64,000 nt of DNA from Carya illinoinensis (lineage: Eukaryota > Streptophyta > Magnoliopsida > Fagales > Juglandaceae). The first letter of the stretch is position 1, and every line of letters begins with the position of its first letter. The notes under the pieces are model-generated. The model saw only the letters and a list, made by a program, of their open reading frames with translations, did not search any database and was not told the origin of the DNA. This document shows, in pieces, positions 1 to 9,912 of the stretch. The position numbers were made by a program, and so were the translations under genes. The stretch is taken from assembly GCF_018687715.1 (NCBI RefSeq), contig NC_056765.1:10536001-10600000 (forward strand), given 5' to 3'.

Positions 1-1262
1 AATTGATTATGTATGCACCAGTCGCAAGATTAAAAACTATTAGAATGTTACTTGCATATGCTTATTATAAAGATTTCAAACTTTTTCAAATGGATGTTAA
101 AAGTGTTTTCTTAAATGGTTTTATAAATAAATAGGTATATGTTGAGCGGCTTCCAGGTTTTGAAAATCATATTTCTCCAAATCATGTTTTCAAACTCACA
201 AAATCACTATATAGACTTAAATAAGCTTTTAGAGTTTGGTACGAGAAACTCAATGGTTTCTTGATTAAAAAAGGTTTTTCAAAAGGAAAAATCGATACAA
301 TTCTTTTCATTAAATACGAAAATAATGATATTCTGTTGATTCAGATTTATGTTAATGATATAATATTCGGTGCTACTAATGAAAATATGTGTCAAGTTTT
401 TGTTAAGACTATACAGGAAGAATTTGAAATGAGCATGATGGGAGAATTTACATTCTTTCTCAGGTTGTAAATCAAGCAAGCAAAAACTGGAATGTTCATC
501 AATTAGTCAAAATATATTAAGGAATTACTCAAGAAGTTTGGGATGGAAGGTGCTAAGGAAATTGGAACACTAATGAACACATCCATTAAATTTGATAAAA
601 ATGAAACCGGTAAGCCAGTTGACTCGAGGGTATATCGAGGTATGATTGGTAGCTTATTATATTTGACAGCCTCTAAACCAGATATTATGTTCAGTGTGTG
701 CTTATGTGCACGCTTTCAATAAGCTCCAAAAAAATCTCATTTGATTGTAGTTAAGTGCATTTTTAGATATCTTAGTGGTACAATTGACCTAGGGTTATGA
801 TACCCTAAGCATACATCTTTCAATCTAATCAACTACACAGATGTAGATTATGCGGGTTGCAAAATTGATCGAAAAAGCACTAGTGGAACATGTCATTTCT
901 TAGGTCATGCACCAGTTTACTGGTTTAGTAAAAAGTAAAATTCTATTACATTATCTAATGCTGAGACAGAATATGTTGCTGCGGGTAGTTGTTGTGCTAA
1001 AATTCTTTACATGAAGCAGCAACTTAAAGATTTTAAACTCATGTATAATCACATGCCAATCAAATATGATAATACAAATGTTATAAATCTTTCAAAAAAT
1101 CCAATACAACATTCTAGAACTAAGCATATTGAAATTATATATCATTTTCTTCGAGATCATGTGCAGAAGGGCAATATAGTACTAGAGTTCACAAACACAT
1201 AAGATCAGTTGGCAGATATTTTTACAAAACTTTCACCAGAAGATATATTATGTATGATTAGA
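1..1262 (+). pseudogene. Decayed SIRE-like Ty1/Copia pol, RT to RNase H
   Basis: This is the 3' part of a Copia polyprotein that begins before the window. The sense frame reads the RT start (MYAPVARLKTIRMLLA), the palm region with YVNDIIFG where Copia normally has YVDD, the connection MIGSLLYLTASKPDIMFSV, and the RNase H end with DVDYAG, LSNAETEYVAAGSCCA and the final DQLADIFTK. Several in-frame stops interrupt it, for example near 132, 222, 468, 720, 799, 937 and 1201. The Asp-to-Asn change in the YVDD box would by itself be expected to kill reverse transcriptase. The GSLLYLTASKPDI and AAGSCCA wording matches the SIRE/Maximus lineage. The polypurine tract and LTR follow at 2281-3616 on the same strand, so this is one element. 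The copy is dead. Confidence 0.9.
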
Positions 1263-1350
1263 AGAAAAATATGTATGATGTATGCTATGAAATCTCTTAA
1301 AAGATATACAAGAGTTAATAAAAATAGAGAGAGAGTTTTTATAAATACCT

Positions 1351-1788
1351 TTACTGAAACTTGAGCTTCTTAGCCTCATGTTTGAGACGCTCATTCTTTT
1401 CGTATAATATCATGTCATCCCTATTCATGAGAACTGGCAAGCAGAATAAAGAATCTAATAAGAATTTCAACTATTTATTCTTATGCCGAAAGATTCATTC
1501 CCTTGTGTGAGACTCTTGAACAATTCGCTGAAGTACAACAATTTATTTTTTAAGCTTTTTAATATCATGGTTTCTGACTTGTAGCTGCTGGGAAAAAACA
1601 ACAATAGAGGATGAGTAGCGAGTCCCGAGACTCACCAAGTCGTAGATAGTATCGGAATTTGACTTATTAGCTAAATTATTATTTTCTTGCTGCAACATAA
1701 CATCAATGGCAGTTGCAGAAAGGACAGGAGGTTGAGGTGCAGAATACCTCATGAATGTATTTAGAGAAATGTTAGAAAAATGAGCCAT
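1351..1788 (-). other. Antisense reading frame between pol and 3' LTR of the SIRE-like element
   Basis: On the strand opposite to pol an 81-residue frame starts at 1788 (MAHFSNISLNTFMRY) and ends at 1543 in a lysine-rich helix-like tail (RNHDIKKLKK). About 100 bases further on, a second antisense frame (about 1440-1351) reads MILYEKNERLKHEAKKLKFQ and then stops. The heptad-like Leu spacing and charge suggest a short coiled coil. The two pieces could be exons of one antisense transcript or one frame broken by indels. SIRE elements are known for an env-like ORF in this interval, but that lies on the sense strand. I do not recognise this protein family. It may be a leftover antisense gene of the element or chance. 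Confidence 0.35.
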
Positions 1789-2280
1789 TGAAAAAAGAAT
1801 TGAAAGCTTAAAGTGAGAATGTTAAAAGAATGCAGATGAATTATATGATGATAATAAGATTTGATGCGAATTGGAATAACTTTAAGATTGTTTTTATATG
1901 GTATTAGATGAGTGAAAATGATTTTTTTTTTTTTATAGAAACTCAGAACTCTCTATCTTGTTTGTCAACAACATCAGGCAATTGTTCAAATCTTCAACCA
2001 CACTTGTCGGGTCACGGGTGGCTCCAATTTGTCAACTATCTACAGTTTCTACTGATACACCGTTTTCTTCAGTTCATTTATTTGCTAGGGATCATTTTTA
2101 ATAATGGCAAAAGGGGTAGAAGTTTTAAATTAGAACATTAACATTGTTTGAATTGCTAAACTTGTTATATATGTTTGGAATTATATTTATACTTTTTTTT
2201 TGAAAAACTAACGCACATTCTCAAGGTGAGCTTAAGTATTAATACAGGCTTCAGGTTCTATCAAGTATTTGTCATCATAA

Positions 2281-2292
2281 AAATGTGGAGAT
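2281..2292 (+). promoter_or_regulatory. Polypurine tract of the SIRE-like element
   Basis: The purine-rich AAATGTGGAGAT lies directly before the LTR start TGTTGAAC. This is the place and composition expected of the plus-strand primer of a Copia element. It fixes the left edge of the 3' LTR and the element's orientation. Confidence 0.75.
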
Positions 2293-3616
2293 TGTTGAAC
2301 CCAAAGTTTCAAGTTTGGTGTAATTATATATCTACATATGGGTTTTGATAATAACAAATAAATTCAAAAAATAAAGGAGTCTCAAGCTTAAGTTGTTTAT
2401 ACATGGAGTTAAGTATGTCAAGGAACCAAGCATGAGCAAGAAGTGAATAAATTCACATTAAAATCATAGAGTAATGTTATAAATCTCTTAAAAATTAGAA
2501 ACTAGGATTAAGGTTCAAAATTAATATTTTATCATAAAGCATTAAAATTCATTTTCCATATGTGCATGAATATTTTGAAAATTTTGAAAAATGATTGATT
2601 GTCATCTTTCACATATGCTTGCTTTATTTGAATATTTTCAAAAATTATTGCTACTCTTTTTGACTTATGTAAAAAGTAGATGATTTTATTTGAAAATTTT
2701 GAAAATATTAAAAATGATTGATTGTCATCTTTCACATGTGCATGCTTTATTTGAATATTTTCAAAAGTGATTGATGCTCTTTTTGACTTGACTTGTACAA
2801 AAGGTAGATGGTTTTGTTTAAAAATTTTGAAAAATAAATAGTACTTCTTTTGTCATATGCAAAAAGTAAAAAGATTAGATTTGAAATTTTTAAAAAATTA
2901 ATAATGTTGTCTTTGATAAATGAAAAGGAAGAAACTTTTATTTGATTTTTTTGAAAAATTGATTAATGTTTTTTTTGACATGTGAATTTTTTTAAATTTG
3001 TATATGAAGTCTCATATGCCTATAAATAGATTATTTAAGAGCTTCACATTGACAACACCAAGAGCATACAATATTCATTTAAAGTTTTCATTATCTCTTC
3101 TCTAAACATTGAGCCTTAAACCTTGTTCATTTTGAGAGAGATATAGTTTACGCTGTATTGTTCTTATTTCACTCATTGAGGAGTGTTCTCTGATAACCTA
3201 CCCTCTATCAGCTCTTATATCAGTAAAATAGTGTGTATAACCCTTGTGCGTGTAGAAAGTATTCTATACAGGGAATAGTTGAATCACCACTTGTAAGGTA
3301 ATTGCCAGTGTAGAGGGTGTTTTACACAGATCTTTTATAACGGTATTATTCCAAGGTGTAATAGGTTTATGTCTCCACCTGAAGGAAGTTAAATAGTGAA
3401 TTTGGGGATAATCAAGGGGTAGCTTGAGGCGAGGACATAGGCAGTGGGGTTGAACTTCGTTAACATACTGAGTTTGCCTCTCTCTTACCCTTACTCTTTA
3501 TATTTATTGCTGCTTCGTATTTTGTCTATATTTTATATTGTGCATTTGATTTATAATTGTTAATTTTTAAATACAACTCAATTCACTCTCCTTTTGTGTT
3601 AGTCATCTGGGCAATA
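2293..3616 (+). repeat. 3' LTR of the SIRE-like Copia element
   Basis: The LTR starts TGTTGAAC after the polypurine tract and ends GGGCAATA, where the sister copy at 58033-59420 ends GGGCAACA, so the terminal CA has mutated here. The two copies align along most of their length, including internal runs such as AAGCATGAGCAAGAAG, ATTATTTTATCATAAAGC and CACTCATTGAGGAGTG. About 700 bp into the LTR a TATA-like CTATAAATAGA (3020-3030) precedes a conserved block, a plausible Pol II promoter. The left part contains repeated units built on GATTGATTGTCATCTTTCAC (near 2592, 2717). The LTR is about 1.32 kb. The 5' LTR is outside the window, so no target duplication can be tested. Confidence 0.88.
2560..3000 (+). 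repeat. Internal degenerate tandem repeats in the LTR
   Basis: Units of roughly 120 bases recur within the U3 part. Each contains a TTTGAAAATTTTGAAAA-type tract, then TGATTGATTGTCATC or a variant, then a TTTTGACNTNTG(C/T)AAAA-type tract. The sister LTR at 58320-58790 carries a different number and arrangement of the same units, which explains much of the length difference between the copies (1324 against 1388 bases). Promoter-proximal repeats are common in LTR U3 regions. Confidence 0.6.
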
Positions 3617-4291
3617 CTCTACAAAAATCTCTTCACAGATGCACCCTACGAACTGACTAGTTTCATACATATTTAAAACTGGTCGGTTAAGGGAGAGAAA
3701 ACCAGCATGCTCGATTTTGACGTGATTCTGGTCGATTCATCAATGTCTTGTCGGTGGTGGGATGAGAGAGAGTGCAAAGAGAATAGACATCGCAATGGGA
3801 GAGAGAGAAAGATAGAAAGGAGAAAGGAGAGATGTGCCGGTGGATGACGCTGTGTGAGAGAGGAGAGAGAGAGTTTGGGAGAAATAGAGAATCGGGAGAA
3901 GAAAAGGGAGGGAAAGGGGTATTAAACCTCTAAATCCAAACGATGATGTGTTGTTTCATTAAATGTTTTTTTAAACAGTACATATAAAATGATGTCTTTT
4001 AATTTAAGTGAAACAACGTCGTTTTATATAAGATATATATAAAAAATCTATATATATATATTATATCGGCCAGTTCGGCGATTTGAACTTATTTTAAATC
4101 AGAACTGAATCATCCGATGTTGATTTAATCAATTTCATATTGTTGGACAACTAGTTCTCTGTCTGTTTCAGCTGGATCCGAACTCCGGCGGTCGGTTCAT
4201 GTTGGTGACAGTTGGTTACATCTATTTCTATACAGCCCTGCTCGTGAGTCGAGTGGATCGTTGGCTAAAACAAATTATAAAATTTAATTTA
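3617..4291. other. Intergenic; possible hAT-like non-autonomous remnant
   Basis: No coding sequence is seen. There is a GA-rich stretch (3765-3920) and an AACAACGTCGTTTTATATA motif near 4012. Towards the right, sequences such as GGTCGGTTCATG end in CTATACAGCCCTGCT (4231-4245). Read on the minus strand, CAGGGCTGTATAG looks like the terminal inverted repeat of many plant hAT elements. I could not find a matching left terminus, which may have been lost when the neighbouring LTR element inserted. Confidence 0.3.
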
Positions 4292-4880
4292 GTGCATGTT
4301 TGGAGTTGTGGTGGAAAATATTACTTTTAATTTAAAACTTATAGATTAGAGCTTAACATAATAAATTTTACTATTAAAAAGCTATTTACTGTTTGTAATT
4401 CGTATGTTCAAAGCACTTTCAAATATATTAAATTTGTTTGAAAATAAATTAAAAATATATATATTTTTTGAGGTAGAAATGATATAAAAGAGCATATTTT
4501 TAATAGAAAGTAAGTATTTTAGTACGAGAAGAATGAAAAATATAGATAGAATTTTAGTGTTGTTATTTTAAAGCCAAGAGTTATAAATCTTTAACTTTTT
4601 TTACGTACGACTTTTAGTGCTCTTGAAGGTTACTTTGTCATATTGTTAAAATGACTATGGTTATTTTGTAATTTATATAGTATTATAAAATAGAGATTAT
4701 TTTTTCTTTAAGTGTTTGTGACAAAAAACTTCATTTTAATGCTTTCTTTAAAACGTGAGTTTTTATTTATTTTTTAATTTAGAAATACTTTAATATAAAA
4801 ATACGAAACGGAGAAACTTTTTAACTTCAGCACTTTAAATCGTTCTATTTTAGTTCTCTCACCGCAATCCAAAGAGGCCT
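4292..4880. mobile_element. Tourist-like (PIF/Harbinger-type) MITE
   Basis: An AT-rich element of about 590 bases has ends that are imperfect inverted repeats: GTGCATGTTTGGAGTTG on the left, and, on the minus strand, AGGCCTCTTTGGATTG on the right. TTTAG occurs immediately outside both ends (4288-4292 and 4880-4884), compatible with the TTA target duplication of the PIF/Harbinger superfamily. It has no coding capacity. Superfamily assignment rests on the TTTGG terminus and the TTA site only. Confidence 0.55.
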
Positions 4881-5135
4881 TTAGTCATGCTTGTTTTATT
4901 GTAGTTGGTGACCGAAGTGAATTATAAAATTCGTCTTAATCACAATAAATGATATATTTATTACACATTAAATTTATAAATAACGTAACTCTTAAAAAAA
5001 TAAAAATAAATAGTATGAATCGAAACTCCAGTCACCGAAATAGGTTTAAGGTCATAAAGTAAAAGCGAGATGTTGACTTCACCGATTAGAATTGGGCTGC
5101 TTTAAAAAAAGGGAAAAATGCATTTTCTTGTAGAA

Positions 5136-5209
5136 GGCAGCTTTAGTAAAGCTGCAAACAGGCAGCTTTAGTAAAGCTGGAGAGAGAGCAGGCAGCTTTA
5201 GTAAAGCTG
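5136..5209. repeat. Three-copy minisatellite of a palindromic 19-mer
   Basis: GGCAGCTTTAGTAAAGCTG occurs at 5136-5154, 5161-5179 and 5191-5209, separated by short purine-rich spacers. Each unit contains AGCTTTA-G-TAAAGCT, an almost perfect 15-base palindrome, so the array could form three hairpins or cruciforms. No gene overlaps it. Confidence 0.85.
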
Positions 5210-6219
5210 GAGAAAGTAAAGATGTTTGTCGTTTAGAGAGAGAGAAAAAAAAATAAAAAATTGGAGGAGGTCATTTGTCTTAATTATTTATTTTGTATAT
5301 TTTTCACTCATTTTATTTATACTTTTATATATTTAAAAAAATTATAATATTATTAAAAATTATTTTCTTAATTATCTAAGCCTTAAACTTTCCTTTTTAT
5401 GATTTTAATTCTTGGGCTTCTCTACAAATTATTATAAATAATATAAGAATTTTTACAATTTTATCATACTTTAGATTTTTAACTAATTGAAGGAAAATCT
5501 GATAAAGGAAGGGAAAAAAAAAATATAAACATGTCAAACTTTACTTGGTTGTGAATAGTATTTTTTTCCCCATAATTGCGTGCATTTTCTTGTTAATTAT
5601 AAAATTAATATGTTTGGATTTACCGTTTATGTATTATTGAGGTTAACATGACAGATTTTAACCAAAAAATTGAGGTTTCTATCTCTGTGTCAACTTATAA
5701 TTGAATTAGGTCCTATCATTTCATATTTGTTTTCGAATTTCTTTCCTTGGTACATAAGAATTTAAAGTTGACATGACGTAATTTCCATCCGTTTTGAATT
5801 AGAAACTGTTTTTAGCATGAAATATAAAAGATTTACTGAGAAAATGACTATTTAATCATAATTCAGTTGTTAGAAAATATATATATATATTTTTTTAGGT
5901 TATTCATTAGATGATGATCTTATTTCTAATTGCTTCGTCCTTCAAGATCTAAAGATCCTAATTTTTCTAAAGAATTATTTTCGAAGATAGAAGAAACGAA
6001 AAGGAATAACCAGAATGATTAATCATAAGGAGAATCAAAGGAAATATATATGGCTCTGATCTTTACTAAAACCCAGATATGGTTACATACATACAACCCA
6101 GAAATTCTTGTTCTTCTTCCCAAAACCATTTAAATCATGGTTGAAGAATTTCCCTTGCAAAATACTTTTACACAATACCCATACTAAATAGTCATGTTTC
6201 TTCGGATTGGCTTGAAAGA

Positions 6220-6982
6220 TTACTCCCTGTGCCCAAGGAAAACGTCTGTCAGGACTGTGGTGGAATAGAGTGAAAACTGCATCAGCTCCAAGCCCTAGAA
6301 TGCATGCAGTACAAACTCAATATCAAATATGACAGTAGAAATATATAAAAAATACTTTTTCTTCTCGGAAAAGAAAGAAAGAACTAGATCTAACCTTCTT
6401 AATATCAATCTCCACCTTCTTCTCCTGGACAGAACTCACGTCTTTGATGTTTAAAGTGTTGAGAAGGGTAATGCTAGAAATGGTTGACATGGGTTTCACC
6501 GTCAAATCATCCATCACCATGTATGTCACCACACCTCTAACGTACCCTTTCTCAGTAGTGTTTTCATATGGTATGCTAGTAACATGACCCGTGGTAGTCG
6601 GAAAAACAATACCCCCCCGCCAGGGGTTAGGCATGATCTCTGGGTTAGGTGAAACGAACTTTTGCAGCAATGGAGGGGTAAGAGTTGAAGATAGGAATGC
6701 TGATTTAGGGTTCAAGAGAGAACCCTTGGTTAGGTTTGGAAGAAGGTAGGAGGGGTCAAGGTTTTGGATACTCTCATGGACTCTGCCCAGGGACCCTGAC
6801 CCAGGTGCCAAGTCATTATCCCGTAGAAGTCCGATGATGGAACCGACAGGTACCTGTAAAAGTCCGAAGAGGAAGTCCACGAATTCCTTTCCGGCCTCTG
6901 CAAACACCACCTTGTTTGAGCTTTTATCTACGAGGAGCTTCAAGCTAATTATCGTCTCACTGCTGCTGGCACTGCTGGCCAT
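6220..6982 (-). CDS. DUF674 family protein, two exons
   Basis: Exon 1 is 6982-6395 and exon 2 is 6294-6220, giving about 220 residues. The family signatures are visible: ISLKLLVDKSSNKVVFAEAG at the N-terminus, KEFVDFLFGLLQVPVG, then SLGRVHESIQNLD, and MVMDDLTVKPMSTIS near the C-terminus. Without splicing, the frame runs through a GTTAGA donor into an unrelated tail. Splicing AAG|GT to AG|GGC restores the family ending GLELMQFSLYSTTVLTDVFL. DUF674 proteins are plant-specific and I know of no established biochemical function. Many are about twice this length, so this is a single-unit member. Residues about 117-141 differ completely from the paralogue at 17637 and contain a run of guanines in the DNA, suggesting local rearrangement. 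It is otherwise open, so probably a gene; expression is unknown. Confidence 0.8.
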
Positions 6983-7017
6983 CTTTGTCTCTGCATCAGT
7001 TTGATGGGAACAACTCT

Positions 7018-7024
7018 ATATATT
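7018..7024 (-). promoter_or_regulatory. TATA box of the left DUF674 gene
   Basis: On the minus strand CAATATATAGAG lies about 36 bases before the start codon. The paralogue has CAATTTATAGAG at the same place, so position and context are conserved between the arms. The leader would be very short. Confidence 0.5.
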
Positions 7025-7030
7025 GAGGGA

Positions 7031-8005
7031 AAATTTTAAGTTATTTATTTTGGTTGTGTGATAATTTAAGAAAATTGTAATAATTAAATTTGATGGTTTA
7101 GTGTTGTGTCAGTCTGATTTGATGATCGGATAATAATACATTATAATTTTTGAATAAAGGCTATAAAGCTAGCATCTAGTTGGGGGATCTGGCCTTTGTT
7201 TTTCTTTTATTTTTTTAAATTTATTTTTCTTAGTGATTAAAAAAATATTATTTAATAATATTATAATTATATATATATATATATATATTTTAGCCTAGCG
7301 GGAGCGGCTCTAGACATATTCATAATTTTTTGATAAATTTTTAAGGATGCTTGACTTAAAAATCTTTATCCATGATGTAACCGGTTGGGTTTATAAATGC
7401 CTTTATCATTTTTTTAACCAAAATATTAATATAAAAATTAATTAAATTAATAAAATTAAAATTACGTGATCTCTTTCAAATTTCATAAATGATTAATAAA
7501 TATTAAATAATTATATTGTATATATAATCAATAGTGATCTATTGAATAAAAATTATATAATTAATTTATATAATTATTATATAAAATAATATATTATATA
7601 TTTTAGATCTTAGTTCAATCTAACTTCAAAACGGGGCTAAAAATCATATTTTGTTAACAAACTAAAAAAGTTTCATACTTTAGGCATAAATATATTTTAC
7701 TTAAATAAATTTATATATTAAAATTATTTAATGTAATAAGTTAGATTATAAAGATAATTTTATTATTTAATATATTATATAAAATTATATTAATTTATAA
7801 ATTTATAAATTTATTTTATGATTATAATACTTCTCTTTCACTGCAATTTATTTAATTTACCAAAATGTTTCCATCTGTTCTCTTTGATCCAATGTTTTCA
7901 TGCTGTATTGGAGATTTTCTTTGTTTTCTTTTGATGATGGGTCAATAGATCATTGAATGCATAGGTCTTTTTATTTTTTCAAAATATACGATATATCAAA
8001 TTAAA
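7031..8005. other. AT-rich intergenic sequence
   Basis: No coding sequence is recognised. An (AT)n run lies at 7270-7290, followed by long AT-rich sequence with repeated TTATATAATTA-type words. Confidence 0.6.
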
Positions 8006-8834
8006 TGACAGTATTTCTCTCGTTGCCCATCGCCTCTTCCAGAAAGCATTTTCATTCACCAGGGGAGGGGGGTTGATGCTTCGGCTCCACCCACCTCCCC
8101 TCCTCGCCATCCACTGTGGCTCCTTTACTGGTTTTATTTATTTTCGTAGTTATTTTCGTAGCTTTTTCATCGTAATGCCGAATCTTGCCTATCTATTGCA
8201 CTCTGGTTACCTCCAACCAGCATGCGCCCACTTTTCCATCTTTCCAGCTGTCGATCTTCAACCTCAAGGAAGAAATCCGTCATTTGGCTCAGAGCATTCG
8301 CTGCACGCGTGGCACTTGCCGTGCGTGTCTCCCACGGGCAACCGCGTCCTGGAGCAGATTTTGAAGCCACATGCAGCTTCGTTGGTCTCAGAGGTCTCCA
8401 ACCCTTTGGGTCTGCCAATTCGTTCACCTCCTGAGGTGGCGCGTCTCTTACAGGCGTCGCCACTGCCAATTGTGGCCCTTCATCGGCGACTCGGCTTAAG
8501 TTTTGGCTATTATATATTATTGCTTTTCCTAACTAGTAATCTTGCAGGAGGGGTTGTGAATCTCGCCAAAAAGCATCTTTTGACAACAACTAACAGTGCA
8601 CTCGCCACCTTCTCTGCTTCCAGCAGTGGTCTTTATTCGTCTTTTTATAAGATGTCATCCTTTCATAGGACATGGGTAGAGATCAAGAAATTGATCCCAA
8701 ATAAATCTATTTTTTTTCACCACTTCGTACTGTTATTTATTGCTTTGGGATGTTTGTTGGGGAACCCTACTCTCTCCTCATGTATCATATTTGTAGTTTA
8801 ATGAAATCAACTTTCTTAAAAAAAGTGACAGTAT
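8006..8834 (+). mobile_element. Candidate retroposed insertion with 9-bp target duplication
   Basis: TGACAGTAT occurs at 8006-8014 and again at 8826-8834. The right copy directly follows a short A-tract (TTCTTAAAAAAAG), as expected for LINE-mediated insertion. The enclosed 0.81 kb is much more GC-rich than its flanks. It holds a 242-codon open frame (8073-8801) with no recognisable domain, which I do not treat as a host gene. The start (TTCACCAGG, CTTCGGCTCCACCCA) matches, inverted, a block at about 21010-21060. A 5'-truncated LINE or retrocopy is the best reading. A Mutator-type insertion would also give 9-bp duplications, but I see no inverted terminal repeats. Confidence 0.5.
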
Positions 8835-8959
8835 AAACGATGAGAAGAGAATCCAACAAATAGTCAAAACAACAATAAAAAATGCTTTCTCGATAAAAAA
8901 AAAAAAATCTTGTAAAAAGATATGATGTAAGTCATGCACTAAAAAGTGATAGGTAGCTT

Positions 8960-9660
8960 TTGATGTCATGTTTCGCAGCCTGAGTAACTCCACGAGGCCC
9001 AGCTCACACATGCAGCAATGAAGAAATGAGAGTTTCGGGGTGACGAGAGATACTTAGGATGTTTTAAGTCAGTATGTAATTCTTTGTGAGAGTGTTACAG
9101 AAGCTTGAGTATGAAGAGTGTCTGAGAGCCCTCCCCTCACTGAGGGAGAGGGTATATATACCTGGCTGGGGCAACCCCTGGAAGGGGGGATTATGGGGGT
9201 GGTGCTCCGTATTGAGGTAACATCTCCTTGCGAATTCTATGTTGTGCGACAATCCTGCAGGGCATGATCTTGGCGACCACTGACACTCCAGAAGGCATAT
9301 TGTAGACCCATAGGCTTCATTGAATGCGATGTGATTTCTTTGTTGTGGCGTGCCCATCTATGCATCTCATTTAATGCAGCATGAAATTAGCTAGATGCAC
9401 CTACTCCTAACCTTGCACTCTGGGGGATGTTGGCCAGTAGAGGTGTTAGACAATCTATCCTTTGACCCTTGATGAGCTTGTGTTGTCCAACTGCTTCTTC
9501 TCCTGGGATTCCTGGGTCAGCCTGGTTCGGCCCATTCCTAGTTTTCGGGTCTTTGGTTTGCTGGCTTGTGAACTAGGCTCCATTGCAAATATTATTTTAC
9601 TGCTGGGCATATGGCTAGTATATTTTAATTTTTTTTATCTTTTATATTTTTTTCAATAAT
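8960..9660. other. Unclassified GC-richer segment with palindromic TATA
   Basis: This 0.7 kb stretch differs in base composition from the AT-rich surroundings. It contains GGTATATATACC (9151-9162), a perfect palindrome around a strong TATA motif, next to CTCACTGAGGGAGAGG. The layout resembles an LTR or promoter fragment, but I found no terminal TG/CA pair with a target duplication. Short open frames on both strands have no recognisable content. Confidence 0.3.
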
Positions 9661-9740
9661 TTTTTAACCTCTTTAATCATTAATAAAAATACCAAAAATA
9701 TAAAATTTTACTAATAATTATTTTCTTAATTATTAGTAGG

Positions 9741-9912
9741 ACTGTTCATCCGAGTTCCAACCCGGGAATCCGGGTACACCCGGGCCGGAAACCGGGTCTG
9801 AAATCCGGGCTGAAACCCGGCCCGAGTTAATCCGGATCAGACCCGGTTTGAAACCCGGATGTACCCGGGTTTTGAAATAACCGGATTCCGGGTTCCGGGT
9901 GAACCCGGGTTT
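9741..9912. repeat. Left subterminal CCGGGT repeat cluster of the hAT element
   Basis: More than ten ACCCGG/CCGGGT/CCGGAT hexamers in both orientations are packed into 170 bases directly inside the left terminal repeat, followed by a T-tract. In hAT elements such clusters are binding sites for the BED zinc finger of the transposase. Here that role is inferred from position and density. Confidence 0.75.

Larger units (their letters stand above)
5373..7030 (-). repeat. Left arm of a DUF674-bearing inverted duplication
   Basis: This segment, read on the minus strand, aligns with 17575-20070 on the plus strand. The match covers the promoter (ATG-proximal ACAAAGATGG and a TATA element), both exons, the intron, the 3' flank and about 800 bases beyond, ending at TAAGCC near 5373. 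The arms are diverged with many indels, and the right arm carries an extra insertion of about 0.8 kb. The two genes point away from each other, about 10.7 kb apart start to start. Confidence 0.8.

Noticed and set aside
8073..8801. 242-codon open frame as a host protein gene
   Set aside because: No recognisable domain, lies wholly inside a candidate retroposed insertion, and the composition of the frame is explained by a GC-rich segment; kept only as part of that element.
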